Assembly: GCA_030280995.1 (NCBI GenBank)
Contig: JASXTE010000017.1
Span: 22,830,498-22,894,497 of the forward strand
Length of the DNA: 64,000 nt
Direction: 5' to 3'
Source of the DNA: Hemileia vastatrix
Lineage: Eukaryota; Basidiomycota; Pucciniomycetes; Pucciniales; Zaghouaniaceae
In this document: one piece after another, positions 12,938 to 24,187 of the stretch
How the letters are laid out: every line of letters starts with the position of its first letter
Numbering within the stretch: the stretch's first letter is position 1
Notes under the pieces: generated by a model
Database searches by the model: none
What the model saw: only the letters and a program-made list of their open reading frames with translations
What the model was told of the DNA's origin: nothing
Program-made: the position numbers and the translations under genes

Positions 12938-14880
12938 TTGATTACTCCCAAACTTGCAAATGTTAAATTTAGAAGGTTCCCATGTGAACACTTTTACCAA
13001 AGACAATTACATTCCAGCATAAATATTTACCATAAACTTAAAAACTAATTCATATGGTGAATATCTAGTCTTCCTTTTGGCAGTAATTCTGTCAGAAAAG
13101 AAAACTAATTGTAAATAGTGCCTCCACTTCTCAGCACTTGCTCTACACATTTTAACTAAATCATCCTTTATAACTTGATGCCCTCTTTCAAAAATTTCTT
13201 CAGCTTCAGGATAATATGCGGTTGCCACCCTAACATTTGATCCAACTTTTGATATAGCCTCTCTAAACTCTTTCAACAATTCAGGACCTCCATCAACCAT
13301 TACCAACTTCATCACTCCATACCTATATACCCAATTTTTTATCAAAAATATGCCACATTCTTGGAATTCAAACTAATAATAGGTGCTTCCTCTACCCAAC
13401 CAGATAAATTTTCTCTGGCTACAATCAAATATTTATAGCTCACCTCTTTTATATGAACAGCATCCAAACTAATTCTACCAATAAGAGTGTTTTCACCAGT
13501 GTAGAAAGAAAAACTTTTCTATAATACTAAGCTATAGAAACAATCTGAGATGGGTTATTTCTCCTTTTTAACACTAATTTAAAAATAAGAACCTTCCAAT
13601 CTAATATTTAAAGACAGTAAAAGCACATATTATAAGTATGGTTATATATTTTGTGGAAAGAAAGTAGAATAGGTAAATAGAGAATTTTTTAAAAGAAAGA
13701 GAAAATATATTTTAATATGAGTAATCAATCTTTTGGATAGATATATTCCCAGTGAGTGCTATTATTATTATCAGTCACTACCTCTAGAAGTGCTTTGTCT
13801 AATACTATCCTTACTGTAGCAAAAAAATAACTCTACAGCGCTACTTCTGGTATGCACACCCAATGTGAAAAAAATAAAATATATATAAATTTCTTTTCTA
13901 TGAATAATAATTCTATTATAATCTCTATTCATTATACTTCACATCACAACTTTCTATAACACCCTCCTTATTAAAGTGAGTGTCTTTTTATAAATATTGT
14001 AAATTCAGAACCATTTCCCTATGGGTTTTCCTACACAAGTTAAACAATATTTTAAGATTATAAAATGGTGTCTAAATATCTCATTGATCTATGTACAGTG
14101 GTTGAAATAAGTCCTGATCCTAATAGCACTTGAAACATTATTTTAACTCTACTATTAGCATTCAATACTTTACCTTTCCATACATACCCTATACTCCATG
14201 AGATTATTAGCTATATATTAAGTACCGAGCCACATCTCATACCTATAATAATAAACTGCCCTTACCATGTGAGTATCCACAAATAGTGAAACTCTTAATT
14301 CTAAGTAAATAATCTTTCTTCAAGTCTTACTTTCTTATCTTTTATTAATTGAGCGCTGATCACCAACCCACTCCACCTTCTAGCACTACCCTTTTCCAAT
14401 CAATTTTTCTACTACCATTGTCTAAATATAGTTTAAATTCAGATACTGTTGCAAATCTCTAAGTGTGAAACTCATACCCTTGCTTATTGCTGAATACACC
14501 TTAATCTATACTATTTTTCTAGAGCTGGTTGTAGCTTCCTTAAATACATACTATATACTGCCTTATAGTCCATTATACACTTCTGCCTTTTCTCTGGTCA
14601 TTGCTGCTTGTATATCCATAATTCCCCTAAAAACTTCTTCACAGAGATTCTAACCTTTCCTCTACTTTTGAGGACACCTTATTTGGGCTTCAGTAAATAT
14701 CCTTCTTGGAAACCCCATTGTTTCACTTTAGAGAATCAAGCCCTCTGCTGTGCTTTTGAGACATTTTCTGTGTTTTTGCAAGATTAATACCACACTGGAT
14801 AAATGTCCAGGTTACTTTGACCTTAAATAACACCTCCTTTAACATTCTTTGCATGACTGAACCCACTTTTTAACAGCCAG
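12938..14880 (-). pseudogene. G2 integrase (copy B1), heavily decayed and interrupted
   Basis: Minus-strand 13007-13345 matches the integrase core of copy B3: NWVYRYGVMKLVMVDGGPE, then YYPEAEEIFERG, with the third acidic residue region altered. The reading continues to 13499 (ISLDAVHIKE), is broken by an LTR insertion, and resumes at about 14803-14880 over the zinc-binding part. The Gly of the GMVERG motif and several core residues are changed, and stops are frequent. RT and RNase H are missing because the element is cut at 14881. Confidence 0.75.
13500..14794. repeat. Copia-like LTR inserted in the G2 integrase
   Basis: The integrase text stops at TTCACCAG and resumes at about 14803. Between them, TGTAGAAAG...ACCACA matches the Copia-like LTR at 7764-8318 over its first half (for example ACTTCTGGTATGCACACCCA). 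About 1.3 kb, no ORF with recognisable domains, probably a solo LTR. I see no clean target duplication. Confidence 0.6.
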
Positions 14881-15944
14881 ATTCAGGGTGCAGTGAAACC
14901 AGTTTTGGGAACACCTTTTCTGATGGATTATTTGGTGACAACAGAATATTGATTGAATAAGACTATAGAAATCAGGATTATGTATGTTTCTGGTACTCAA
15001 GTAACAGCAGTATTAGTAATTCCTAAGGATGGTGGCTGGGAAACTATATATTTTGGATCTGTGAGTTTAGATGAGGAAAGAGAGTTTTATAAGGAAGAGG
15101 AGTATGGGCATCCTACAGGGTGGCACCAATATTTTCACTAGGAGCAAGAATTATAGGTATTACTATCTCCCAGAGTAAGAAGAGCCCAGATAGTGATCAG
15201 TCAGTCTAAGAAGGGATACGTAAAGTGGGGCTTCACAGGTGTCTTGGTAATACTACTATAGAGTGTATTGTCCTGGACTTTTTAGTTTCTTTGATTATGG
15301 ATTTTGTTATACTTCTATTAAGAAGAAGAGAAAAAAATATGATGCAGGTACAACACAAATTTATATTATAAAAAGTTTAATATTAGTGAATGAAAGCAGC
15401 AGTTGGGGCTTTCTAGCATTAAAGTACAAGCCAGTAGCGGTTGAAGTTAAACCAGTAAATGTACCAATGACCAATTTGAACGCTCCTTTTCAGAGGCCAG
15501 CAATATCAAGAAATCATTATGACACACCTTTAATAAATTTTCTACCAGAACTTATGCCTACAAGTATGATAACTCTAGAAAGAATTCAGATGGTTAATTT
15601 TGGACCGGAGGATTGGTTTTTGCAGGAGAAAAAGAATTTATTAATACATTTTATGGTGATTAATGAAAAAACTATTGCGTTTTCAGAAGAGGAAAAAGGT
15701 TTATTAAATCACTCTTATGGGAAACCTTATATTTTTCCAGTTATACCTCATGGGCCATGGTAAAAGAAGGCGTTTCCTATACCAGCATCAATAAAAGAAT
15801 ATACAGAATTTATTAGGGAAAGATTAAGGTGTGGCTTGTGTGAAAAATCAATGTCTAGTTACCATAGTCCAGTATTTTGTGATGGCAAGCATAAATGCAT
15901 GTTAAGGTTTGTTCATGATTTGAGAGAAATGAACAATGTTCCAG
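14881..15944 (+). pseudogene. inverted G2 fragment: region before and at the start of RT
   Basis: It is plus-strand, opposite to all other G2 copies. The frame 15263-15763 contains MVNFGPEDWFLQEKKNLL, IAFSEEEKGLLNHSYGKPY and VIPHGPW, which align with VNFGPDGWLSGEEKKLLL and VLKHSYGEPYKIPV of copy B3. After a stop, YHSPVFC and RFVHDLREMN are the start of RT. It is then cut at 15945 by the next G2 LTR. Stops and substitutions are frequent, so this is an old relic. The frame 14953-15141 is open but I cannot place it. Confidence 0.7.
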
Positions 15945-16564
15945 TGTAGGTAGACTCTTACAGTTGCCTTGCTGTAAGCAAAATCCAAAGGAGTTGGATA
16001 ATCAGAGAGAAACCTGTCCCTCTAAATGAATTTGTGAGTTTTTTAGATCAATAAGCTTAAAAGTCTACTTGATAATAATAAAGAATAAAACCCTGTCTAA
16101 TTAACACTTGTTAGGATGATTGAGTGGATCTTCTGTGCAAAACAACTGAAATGCAACAATAAAAATACACCAGAAACAATATTTTAAACGAAAGTAGTTT
16201 TAATTTCTTTTAGATTTTAATAATTTTTGAGAACAGATACTATGAATGAGTCCCTGGAGTTGAGACCTTTTTATTGATACCCTATATGTTAATGTTTAAG
16301 AGTTGTTGAGTAAAATATTTAAAGTGTAATGTAAAATTGTTATTTTATAAGGGTATTATAAATAATTAATTATTTTGTTGTTATATGTTAAAAAATTTTC
16401 ATAATCAAAAAAGACTCTCAATATCGAAACTAAAAGACAAAAAACATCTAGAAGACTAAGATTTTTTTTTCTATCTGATTCTCCTACTCCAGTCCTTTCC
16501 AACAATACCCTACATGCATAGGATCTAAAATAAACTATTGATCTAACAAGCATAATAAATTCTA

Positions 16565-16865
16565 AGCAAATTTTGCCACAATAGCCAAACTTTGCACTGG
16601 TGATCAGACTTTTCTACAGTGACCAAACTTTACCACAGTGCCCAGACTTTTCTGCAGTGACCAAACTTTGCACTGGTGATCAGACTTTCCCATTGTGAGC
16701 AAATTTTGCCACAATGAGCTCTTTTTTCCATAGTGAGCTAATTTTGCCATAATGGGTTAATTTTTCCATAATGAGCTAATTTGGCCAGAGTGAGCTTAAT
16801 TTTCCACAGTGAGTTAATCTTGTCACCATGACCAAACTTTGCCACAATGACAGAATTTTTCCAGT
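16565..16865. repeat. minisatellite, about 20-bp unit
   Basis: About fifteen degenerate units of the type AAATTTTGCCACAATGAGCT lie head to tail inside the G2 LTR. The other G2 LTRs in the window lack it. Confidence 0.75.
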
Positions 16866-17709
16866 ACACTTTGCTTTTGTGCTGGAAAATCACCGGAGAA
16901 AACTGGAGCGCACCAGAGAGCACCAGAAAAAAGTGGCCATTTTAAGAGCACACTTCATTCACCAAAAATACAAATCCATAAAACCATCAAATCAAAAAAG
17001 AAATACCACATATAACCATTCCAAAACACCAAAAATTAACCTAAAAGAAATCCAGTTAACTCCCTTCAACTAAATTAACACCTGGTAACACCATTTCTTT
17101 CTTCTAACCAAGTTCCAATCAAATTTTCACCTAAGTGGCATACCCAGATTTGAATTCCACATCCTCCCTCCAATAAGGAATGTTCCCATTCCAACCAATT
17201 ATGCTGTCTAATTAGTTTATTTTGATGAACATTGTTCTAGCTGGTCTTCTGCAAATTTAAACTGTTTGTCTTTTTCTCCCACTCATGATATAAATCATAA
17301 TAATAATAAAAATAAATTTTTGTGATGCTTCCACTGCTGAGAGCAAGGTTTGAATCCCTTCAGACTCCCATATACAAGTCTTCCCACTATGTCACAGCAT
17401 GAGAGAGTGGATCTCCCTAATGAGCCAAATACGCTTGATTCCATTCTCATAGGTCCCCCCACTGAGCTGAATTCTATGATTCCAATCTCGCCATAAGGTC
17501 CTACAAGCTTCACACCAAATAGCCTAACACTGAGGCTCTTATGAAATTCAATAATAATCCAAATACCACCCTGACTTCTTATTCCTTCATCACAATTTCA
17601 TCCATTTCTATTCAGCAAACTTTACAAAATTCTTTAGTCAGGCTTCAAATATTTAATTTTAAAATTTTAGACCATGTTAACGCACCACAAATTTCACCAA
17701 ATAGATTGA

Positions 17710-18135
17710 AATTTCAGTTTAAAGTCTTGGTAGACCAAACATTTAATTGATTTCTAGTTCCAACTACTATCCTAAACCTTTCTCCAAAATTATCCATAAA
17801 ATTTTGAAAGTCCTTGAAAATTAGCCAGTTTAAAGTCTTGGAGGACTAACAGCATATCTTGATATAAAATCATAAACAGCCAGTTTAAAGTCTTAGTGGA
17901 CTAACAGATCCAATGAGGAACCAAATTCTTGAAATAAAATTGTAAAAAACTATCCAGTTTAAAGTCTTAGTGGACTAACATATCTTGAATACAAATAAGA
18001 CCTTAAAGAAAGTCTTGAAAAGCGCCAGTTTAAAGTCTTGGAGGACTAACAGATCACAAAATATAAAATATAAACCTTTAAAGAAAGTCTTGAATAATAG
18101 CCAGTTTAAAGTCTTGGAGGACTAACAGATCTTGA
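17710..18135 (-). repeat. array of AGTTTA-hairpin motifs in G2 LTR
   Basis: Six copies of CAGTTTAAAGTCTTGGAGG followed by ACTAACAG occur at 50-80 bp spacing. AGTC and GACT can pair as a short stem; a variant at 17716 has AGTC/GACC. A related copy lies at 18807. Confidence 0.75.
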
Positions 18136-18923
18136 AGTAGGATCTGATTTTGCTCGAGCTCCACTTGACCCTTTTACCTATATAAAATATACTATAAAAG
18201 AAATAAACCAAAAGGAAAATTGAAAATTAAATTTAACAAAATTTTAAAAAAAATAATTGTATGTTTATATATTTATTTTATTTTAATTTTATTTATTTAT
18301 TTATTTTTTATTTTTTATTAGTTTTTTTTAATGATGAAAATAATAAAAGGTTATAAAAGATTGTTATTTAATAAAATTTAAAATTTAATTTAAAAAAAAA
18401 TAATAAACAAATTTGAAATATAAAATTTATGAAATGTAAAATAAAATTTAAAATATTCCCCCTGGACAATTGATGAGCCGTACCCTTGACATCATACCCA
18501 CATCCAAGTGCAGCTTGATGTGGTTACACAATTTTTAGAAATTGAAAATACAAAATTAATAAAAGAAAGTGTAGGAAAATAAAATTTTATGATAATGATC
18601 ACTGGGTGGGCTCCCTCCAATTTGTAAAAATAATTAGAGACCACTAGTGAGCATCACCTTTAACAATATTTATAGTATTATAAAAATTAAAAAAAAAGAA
18701 AAACATATTTCATTATATAAAAATCTAACATAAAAGAAATAAAAAAATAAAAAATAAAAAAAGAATCTTGAATCCGGAAGTGGGAGCATTTCTCTTTGTA
18801 CCTTCCAGTTTATAGTCTTAGAGGACTTCCTATAGATCAAAAACAAAGCCAGGATTCAACTAGAAACAGGGGAAAATTGGTACTGAACATTGTGGGGTAA
18901 TTGTGTATAGAGAATCCAGCCCA

Positions 18924-18945
18924 TCAATTACCCCCACACTTGCCA
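18924..18945 (-). other. polypurine tract of G2 copy B2
   Basis: The minus strand reads AAGTGTGGGGGTAATTGA directly before the LTR start TGGGCTGG. This is the expected plus-strand primer position. The B3 copy has the same run at 51197-51217. Confidence 0.5.
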
Positions 18946-19271
18946 ATATTAAATTTAGAAGGCTCCCCTGTGAACACTTCTACCAATAAAAAAAATTTAT
19001 CAATCCAAAATATATCTTCCCCATGATTTTTGTCACTTTTAAGAGTTTTAAGAATTTTCAAATGAATGTCTTCATAAATGTCGTAAATTTTGTTAACGGT
19101 TTTGTCCCCCATACCATAGTAAAACGACAGTAATATTTTTAATAAGAAAGTAGTTTATCCTCATTCCGGAGTTAAAATTTGACAAAATTGTATTTAATCG
19201 ATTATGTAGTTTATCCTCGTTTTGGAGTCCCTTTAAAATGATTGTAGAAACAGTTTACCCTCATTTCAGAG

Positions 19272-21102
19272 TTAAATTTCAGCACTCCAGGTGCCCCTAG
19301 GATAGAGCCATTTGACTTGATCAGCTGCTACCCTCTTCTTTAAAACTAATCCATCCAATTCTTCCAAAACATATGAACCGCCAGATACTTGTTCCTTGAC
19401 TTTATACGGTCCATTCCACCTATCTGCAAACATCTTGCCCCATTGACTCTCCAAACTCCTATTATGCACCAAAACCATATCTCCAGTTTTCAAAGGTTTT
19501 CTAAGTTGATGTGCCAACCACTCATCCCAATATATTACTGACTGATTTTAAATCTTCATCATCTGCAAATATGCCTTTTCTAAGTACTCTTCTTTCTTTT
19601 CTAGCTGCATCATTCTTGCACATAATAACTCTTCAGTAGTCTTGACCATGTCCCAATCAACTCCAAGATATGATTCAGCTTCCAAATCAACTGGTAAAAC
19701 TGCTTTCTGTCCAAAAACAAGTTCATAGGGTGAAAATCCGGTTGTCCTTTTGGCAGTAATTTGATCAGCAAATAAAACTAAAGGTAAATAATGCCTCCAC
19801 TTTTCTGCACTTGACCCACACATTTTGATTAAAGCATCCTTAATAACTTAATGCCCTCTTTCAACCATACCTTCAGCTTCAGGATAATTAGGGGTTGCTA
19901 CCCTAACCTTTGACCCAACTTTTGATATAGCTTCTCTAAACTCTGTCCCAAACTCAGGACCTCCATCTACCATAACCAATTTCATAACTCCATATCAATA
20001 CACCCAATTTTTCAAAATAAATTCTGCCACATTTTTTGGCAGTCAAATTAATAAGAGGCGCTGCCTCTACCCAACCAGATAAATCATTTCTGGCTACAAT
20101 TAAATATTTATACCATCCCTCCTTAATATGAATGGCATCAAAGCTAACCCTTTCAAAGAGATTATTTTTGCCGGTAGCGTGTCCAGGTTCTTTTGGCCTT
20201 AAATAACTTCGTCTTTGACATTCTTTGCATTACTGAACCCACTGTTTAACAGCCATCTTCATGCCTGGCCACCAAAATCAATCAGAAATTCTTCTGAAAG
20301 TTTCTCCAACACCTCTATGCCCAATATCTTCATGTGGTGAATTTAAAACTAATTCTTGCCCTTTCTTTTGAGCTAAAACTACTCGAGGATTTGAATACCT
20401 CCTTTTCATTAATTGTTGACCAGATAAGTAAAGCGTAGATGACTTCCTTTTTATAGCCACCCATTCATCATCTTCACAATCTTCTGGTCTTTCTAAAGTC
20501 AATACATATTTGACCAACAACAAATAAAAACCAGTCTGACCCCAGACTTCATCTTGAAAATCGATTAATATAATATCAATGGACACTTCTCTTTCACCAA
20601 TATCACCTGCACATGAATGACCCAATAGATGTTGACCACAAATTAGATTCTTGATTGAAATATGTTGATATTCTTTTTCCAAACCTTTTGATTTTTTGGA
20701 AACAAAATTTAAAAAAACCTCTTTCTCTTCTTCACCCTTTTTAATTGAATTTTCTAATTCTCCAACATATACACCCTTCCTTAACCTACTACTATCCCAA
20801 ACAACCAATCCATCTTCATCTATATACACAACATCTTCTTCTACCTCTTTTTTACCGAATTTATTCACACCAATTTCATAAATTTTATCAACATAAAAAT
20901 AATTTTCCAGTTTATCCTCTTGGTGGAGGTCATCACCACAATCATCTAAACACAATAGTCCTGTCAGTTTAACCAAATGGGGAAGGTATGGAAAGTCTTC
21001 AGCTCCTTTAAAGCTGGCTTTAATCATAGGTATATCTTCATTGAACTCTTCTGAGTCTGAATCATCTTCAGTGGGTGGTCTTCTTGACATAACATCTGGC
21101 AT
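19272..21102 (-). pseudogene. G2 integrase and RNase H-integrase linker (copy B2), broken
   Basis: Read on the minus strand, 20278-21102 holds an acidic linker (SDSEEFNEDIP) and the start of the HHCC domain (HEDIGHRG). 19548-19823 is core text (YLPLVLFADQITAKRTTGFS) and 19272-19517 is the C-terminal part with FADRWNGPYKVKEQVSGG and GTWSAEI. Stops near 20000 and 19530 separate the blocks. Compared with the 347-residue integrase of copy B3, this copy keeps the true C-terminus that B3 has lost by frameshift. The linker includes LHQEDKL, encoded by one of the element's AGTTTA hairpins. Confidence 0.8.
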
Positions 21103-22618
21103 AGTAAAATGTTTTTCCAGGCTTATGAACTAAGTCAAAAGAAAAATCTTGAATGAATGCTACCCATCTAGTCATAGGTGCATTTGGTAAACTTGGGGAA
21201 TTAATCATTTGAATTAAAGATTTCGCATCCACTTGCAATTCAAAGTGTTGGCCCCACAAAACATTTTGAAGTTTCTTTAAAATTTTTGCCACTCCACACA
21301 GTTCCAATTTTGGCTGAGAATATTGTGATTTGACTTAGGTGAATACCACAGATTCATACCTAACTGGCCTAATGTAACCAGCTTTATCCATCTGAGACAA
21401 AACTGTCCCAGCAGCAACCTGACTTGAGTCAACTGCTAAATAAATCCTACAAGCATCTTTTCCATAATCTAACTTGTGCAGGACAATATCTTTTCCCACA
21501 ACCTTCTTCAATCTCTCAAACGCCCTTTCACACTCTTCATCCCAATCCCAGTCTGCATCCTTTCTCGTCAACCTTCTCAACGGAGCTGCCACTGAAGAAA
21601 AGTCCTTGATAAACATTTGAACATAAACACATACGCCTAAAAACCCCCTAACATTGGTCTTATTTTTGGGTCTTGGCCAGGATTGAATTTTATTCACTTT
21701 CTTCTTGGACGTAATCCTACCCTCTCTACATACCACCTGCCCTAAAATCTCTAAAGCTGGCACACAACATGAAAATTTTGAACCTGAAATAGTTAAACCA
21801 GCTTTCTCAATTATAAACAAGATCATCTCTAAAGTGATTGCATACTCCCAGATGAATTTTCGTATCCCTGGGTTCTCCTCCAACACTTCATTATTGTAAT
21901 CTGTTGAAGGTCCTTTAATTCCTCCATTGTCAATAAAGATTTCAGCATATGGAGGAGTTTCATCTTGAAGAATCCAAGACATCTGAGCTTGATAAAAAGC
22001 AACTGAATTTGTTGCTCCTTGAGGTAATCTTGTCAATTGTAATTTTCCTAGTGGTGTATCAAAAGTAGTGAGAGGCCTAGAGTCTAGATGCAACTCTCTC
22101 TCATCATATCCCTCCATAAAATCTCCTTAACCATAACACACTCTCCCAGAAAATGCTTCCACAAACTCCTCAGCACTAGGTGGTATACCAGCATCCTTTA
22201 TTGTAACCCTATTTAATTCCCTGAGATCATGAACTACTCTAAGCTTTCCATTTGGTTTCTTGATACAAAATACTGGACCAGAATAACTTGATGATGTTTG
22301 CTCATACATTCCAGTGCAAATCTGTTCTCTGAAAACTTCAATATAAGCTTATTTTAATGCAGCCGGAATTGGGATTGGTTTTTTCTGCCACGGTTCATGA
22401 CATACTACAGGAATATTTTAAGGCTCCCTATAGGAATTCTTCAACACACCCCTCTCCTCTTCTACAAAAGCAATGGCCTTCTCTCTCTTTACCATCACAT
22501 CCAACAGAAACTTCTTCTGTTCTCCAGAAAACCAACCATCAGGTCCAAAATTAACAACACCTAATCTATCAAAAGTGATTCTTGACGTTTCAGAAAATTT
22601 GGGCAGATTCTTCACCAA
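21068..22618 (-). pseudogene. G2 reverse transcriptase and RNase H (copy B2), broken
   Basis: Minus-strand blocks in order: VVNFGPDGWFSGEQKKFLLD (22418-22618), FCIKKPNGKLRVVHDLRELN (22127-22309), LQLTRLPQGATNSVAFYQ with EIFIDNGGIKGP (21335-22117), then LAVDSSQVAAGTVLSQMDKA and WGQHFELQVDAKSLIQMI of RNase H (21068-21307). The catalytic pair D-D is D-N here, so the polymerase would be inactive even if it were translated. Stops separate the blocks at about 22120, 21335 and 21310. Confidence 0.8.
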
Positions 22619-23333
22619 GAGTCATTCATAAGGATCTCTTGATAGCCTTGGTCTTCTCAAAGGTGGGTTTAATTTAGCAGGTAGCGGTTCATTAATTGGT
22701 CAGATTTTATTTGCTACCTTCTTATATTTTGATGCCTCCACATCTACATAAACTTGAGGTAAAATATTTGATTTTTTATTGCCATTGGAAATTTCATCAA
22801 AGGAATTCACTTCTTTGTCAGAATCAGAATCAATATAAGTAGAAAAATATTTTATTTCATTTTTAAATTTAACCCTTTTCTCTTTTCACTTTTCTAGTTT
22901 ATCAACAATTTTTCCAACACCTTAAATTCCCTTATCCATCATAAAATCACCCATAAAAAAGTTGGCAGTTTATCCTCTTGCTGGAGGACCAGAATTGAAT
23001 TATCAAAAAAATTATTTTTTTGTGTTTTAATTATACTAAGATTTTTTAAAGAATTTTGATGAAATAATTGCAGTTTACCCTTTTTTTGGAGGTCAGAAAA
23101 TAAACCATTCAAATTTTTATTCAACATAATATTTCCCATCTTCCCTCTTGATCAATTCTTGAATGCAATCAAAAATCTTGACAGAGAAGTGAGACAAACC
23201 AAAAATTTGAAAAAATAATAACAATTTAATGTATTATCAACAGATAATAACTGAGAATCCACTTGAATTTTCTCCAAGTGAGCTGACCTATTGCAATCCG
23301 GGATCTCATCCTGGGGAGAGATTGCAACATTAG
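22619..23333 (-). pseudogene. G2 region between gag/protease and RT (copy B2)
   Basis: It aligns with 63500-63966 of copy B3 (RPINEPLPAELN and PQVYVDV-like text). It includes two AGTTTA-hairpin motifs, near 22966 and 23070, the second encoding LQKKGKLQLF. Several stops are present. The block is cut at 23333 by the G1 insertion and continues at 29077. I did not find the protease active site. Confidence 0.6.
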
Positions 23334-24152
23334 TGTCAAGGTATACTTTTTGTCTAGAAGATTTGGTACGTAGTTCTACGAGGATTTAAAAGGCTATAAT
23401 GGGTTCTCAACAGATTTGTACGTATTTCTTAATTCAAGTTGAATTTTTTACTCAATAAAAGAGGTAGGTTTTAAAATATTAATATAAATTATACTTTAGA
23501 ATTACGCTATTGTAAATACTAATAATATAGAATATAAGAATAAGTGTTTAGTTGGTTATTGTTGTAATAAAATGAGTTGGTAAAATAGAATGATCAAAAG
23601 ACAACAAAAGAGAGGCCTTTTATAGGCAAAGGAGAGACAAAACACGGAAATCAAATTCTAAAAACAGTAGGGAAAAAGAGAGAAAAAGAACATTCCAGAA
23701 AGAGTATTTCAAATAATAAAGTTATTCCAAAAAGAAGGCGTCAAAAAAGATGTATTTACAGAGTATTTCAGAAATACATCAATATTTTTAATATTTACTG
23801 TAAATGTCAATTCCAAATAAGAAATTTGATTTATTTGTATTTATTTAATATTATTTGAATATTTAAATCTTATTTTATCTTTGTATTTTATTTTTTAAAT
23901 ATAAAGTTTTATTTTCCCAACCTGTCAATTGAGCACGGTGTTAGAAAAAATATAAGGGACAAAATTATAATTATAATTTTACTTATTTATTTAATTAATT
24001 AATTTAATTTTAACATTCTGTAACTAGTTAATTTATAACTAATGTTAATGTAACTAAATGATAATTAAATAATAATTAAAGATGATAAGGTGCAGCTTCA
24101 TCCAGTAAATAATTACTTATTTCACTGGGTAAGTCTAGTAGCCTGGCTGACA
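23334..24152 (-). repeat. 3' LTR of young G1 derivative
   Basis: 819 bp, TGTCAAGG...GGCTGACA on the plus strand. It differs from the other LTR at about 23671, 23767, 23842 and 24094. Confidence 0.95.
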
Positions 24153-24164
24153 CTCCCTTACTCT
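24153..24164 (-). other. polypurine tract of young G1 derivative
   Basis: The minus strand AGAGTAAGGGAG directly precedes the LTR start TGTCAGCC. It is the expected plus-strand primer. Confidence 0.7.
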
Positions 24165-24187
24165 AAAAAAAATAATAAAAAAAAATG

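Larger units (their letters stand above)
15945..18923 (-). repeat. 3' LTR of G2 copy B2, about 2.98 kb
   Basis: Plus-strand ends are TGTAGGTAGAC and AATCCAGCCCA. The inner end is set by a polypurine run on the minus strand just outside (GTGTGGGGGTAATTGA). Similar text occurs at 8319, 30507 and 33916. It contains a 20-bp minisatellite and an array of AGTTTA hairpins, with no credible gene. Confidence 0.75.

Noticed and set aside
13500..14794. complete Copia element in the G2 integrase
   Set aside because: Only LTR-like sequence is present, with no gag or pol and no clear target duplication.
17710..18135. CRISPR-like array
   Set aside because: Regular repeats and spacers occur, but repeats vary, spacers are AT-rich LTR sequence, there are no cas genes, and the host is eukaryotic.
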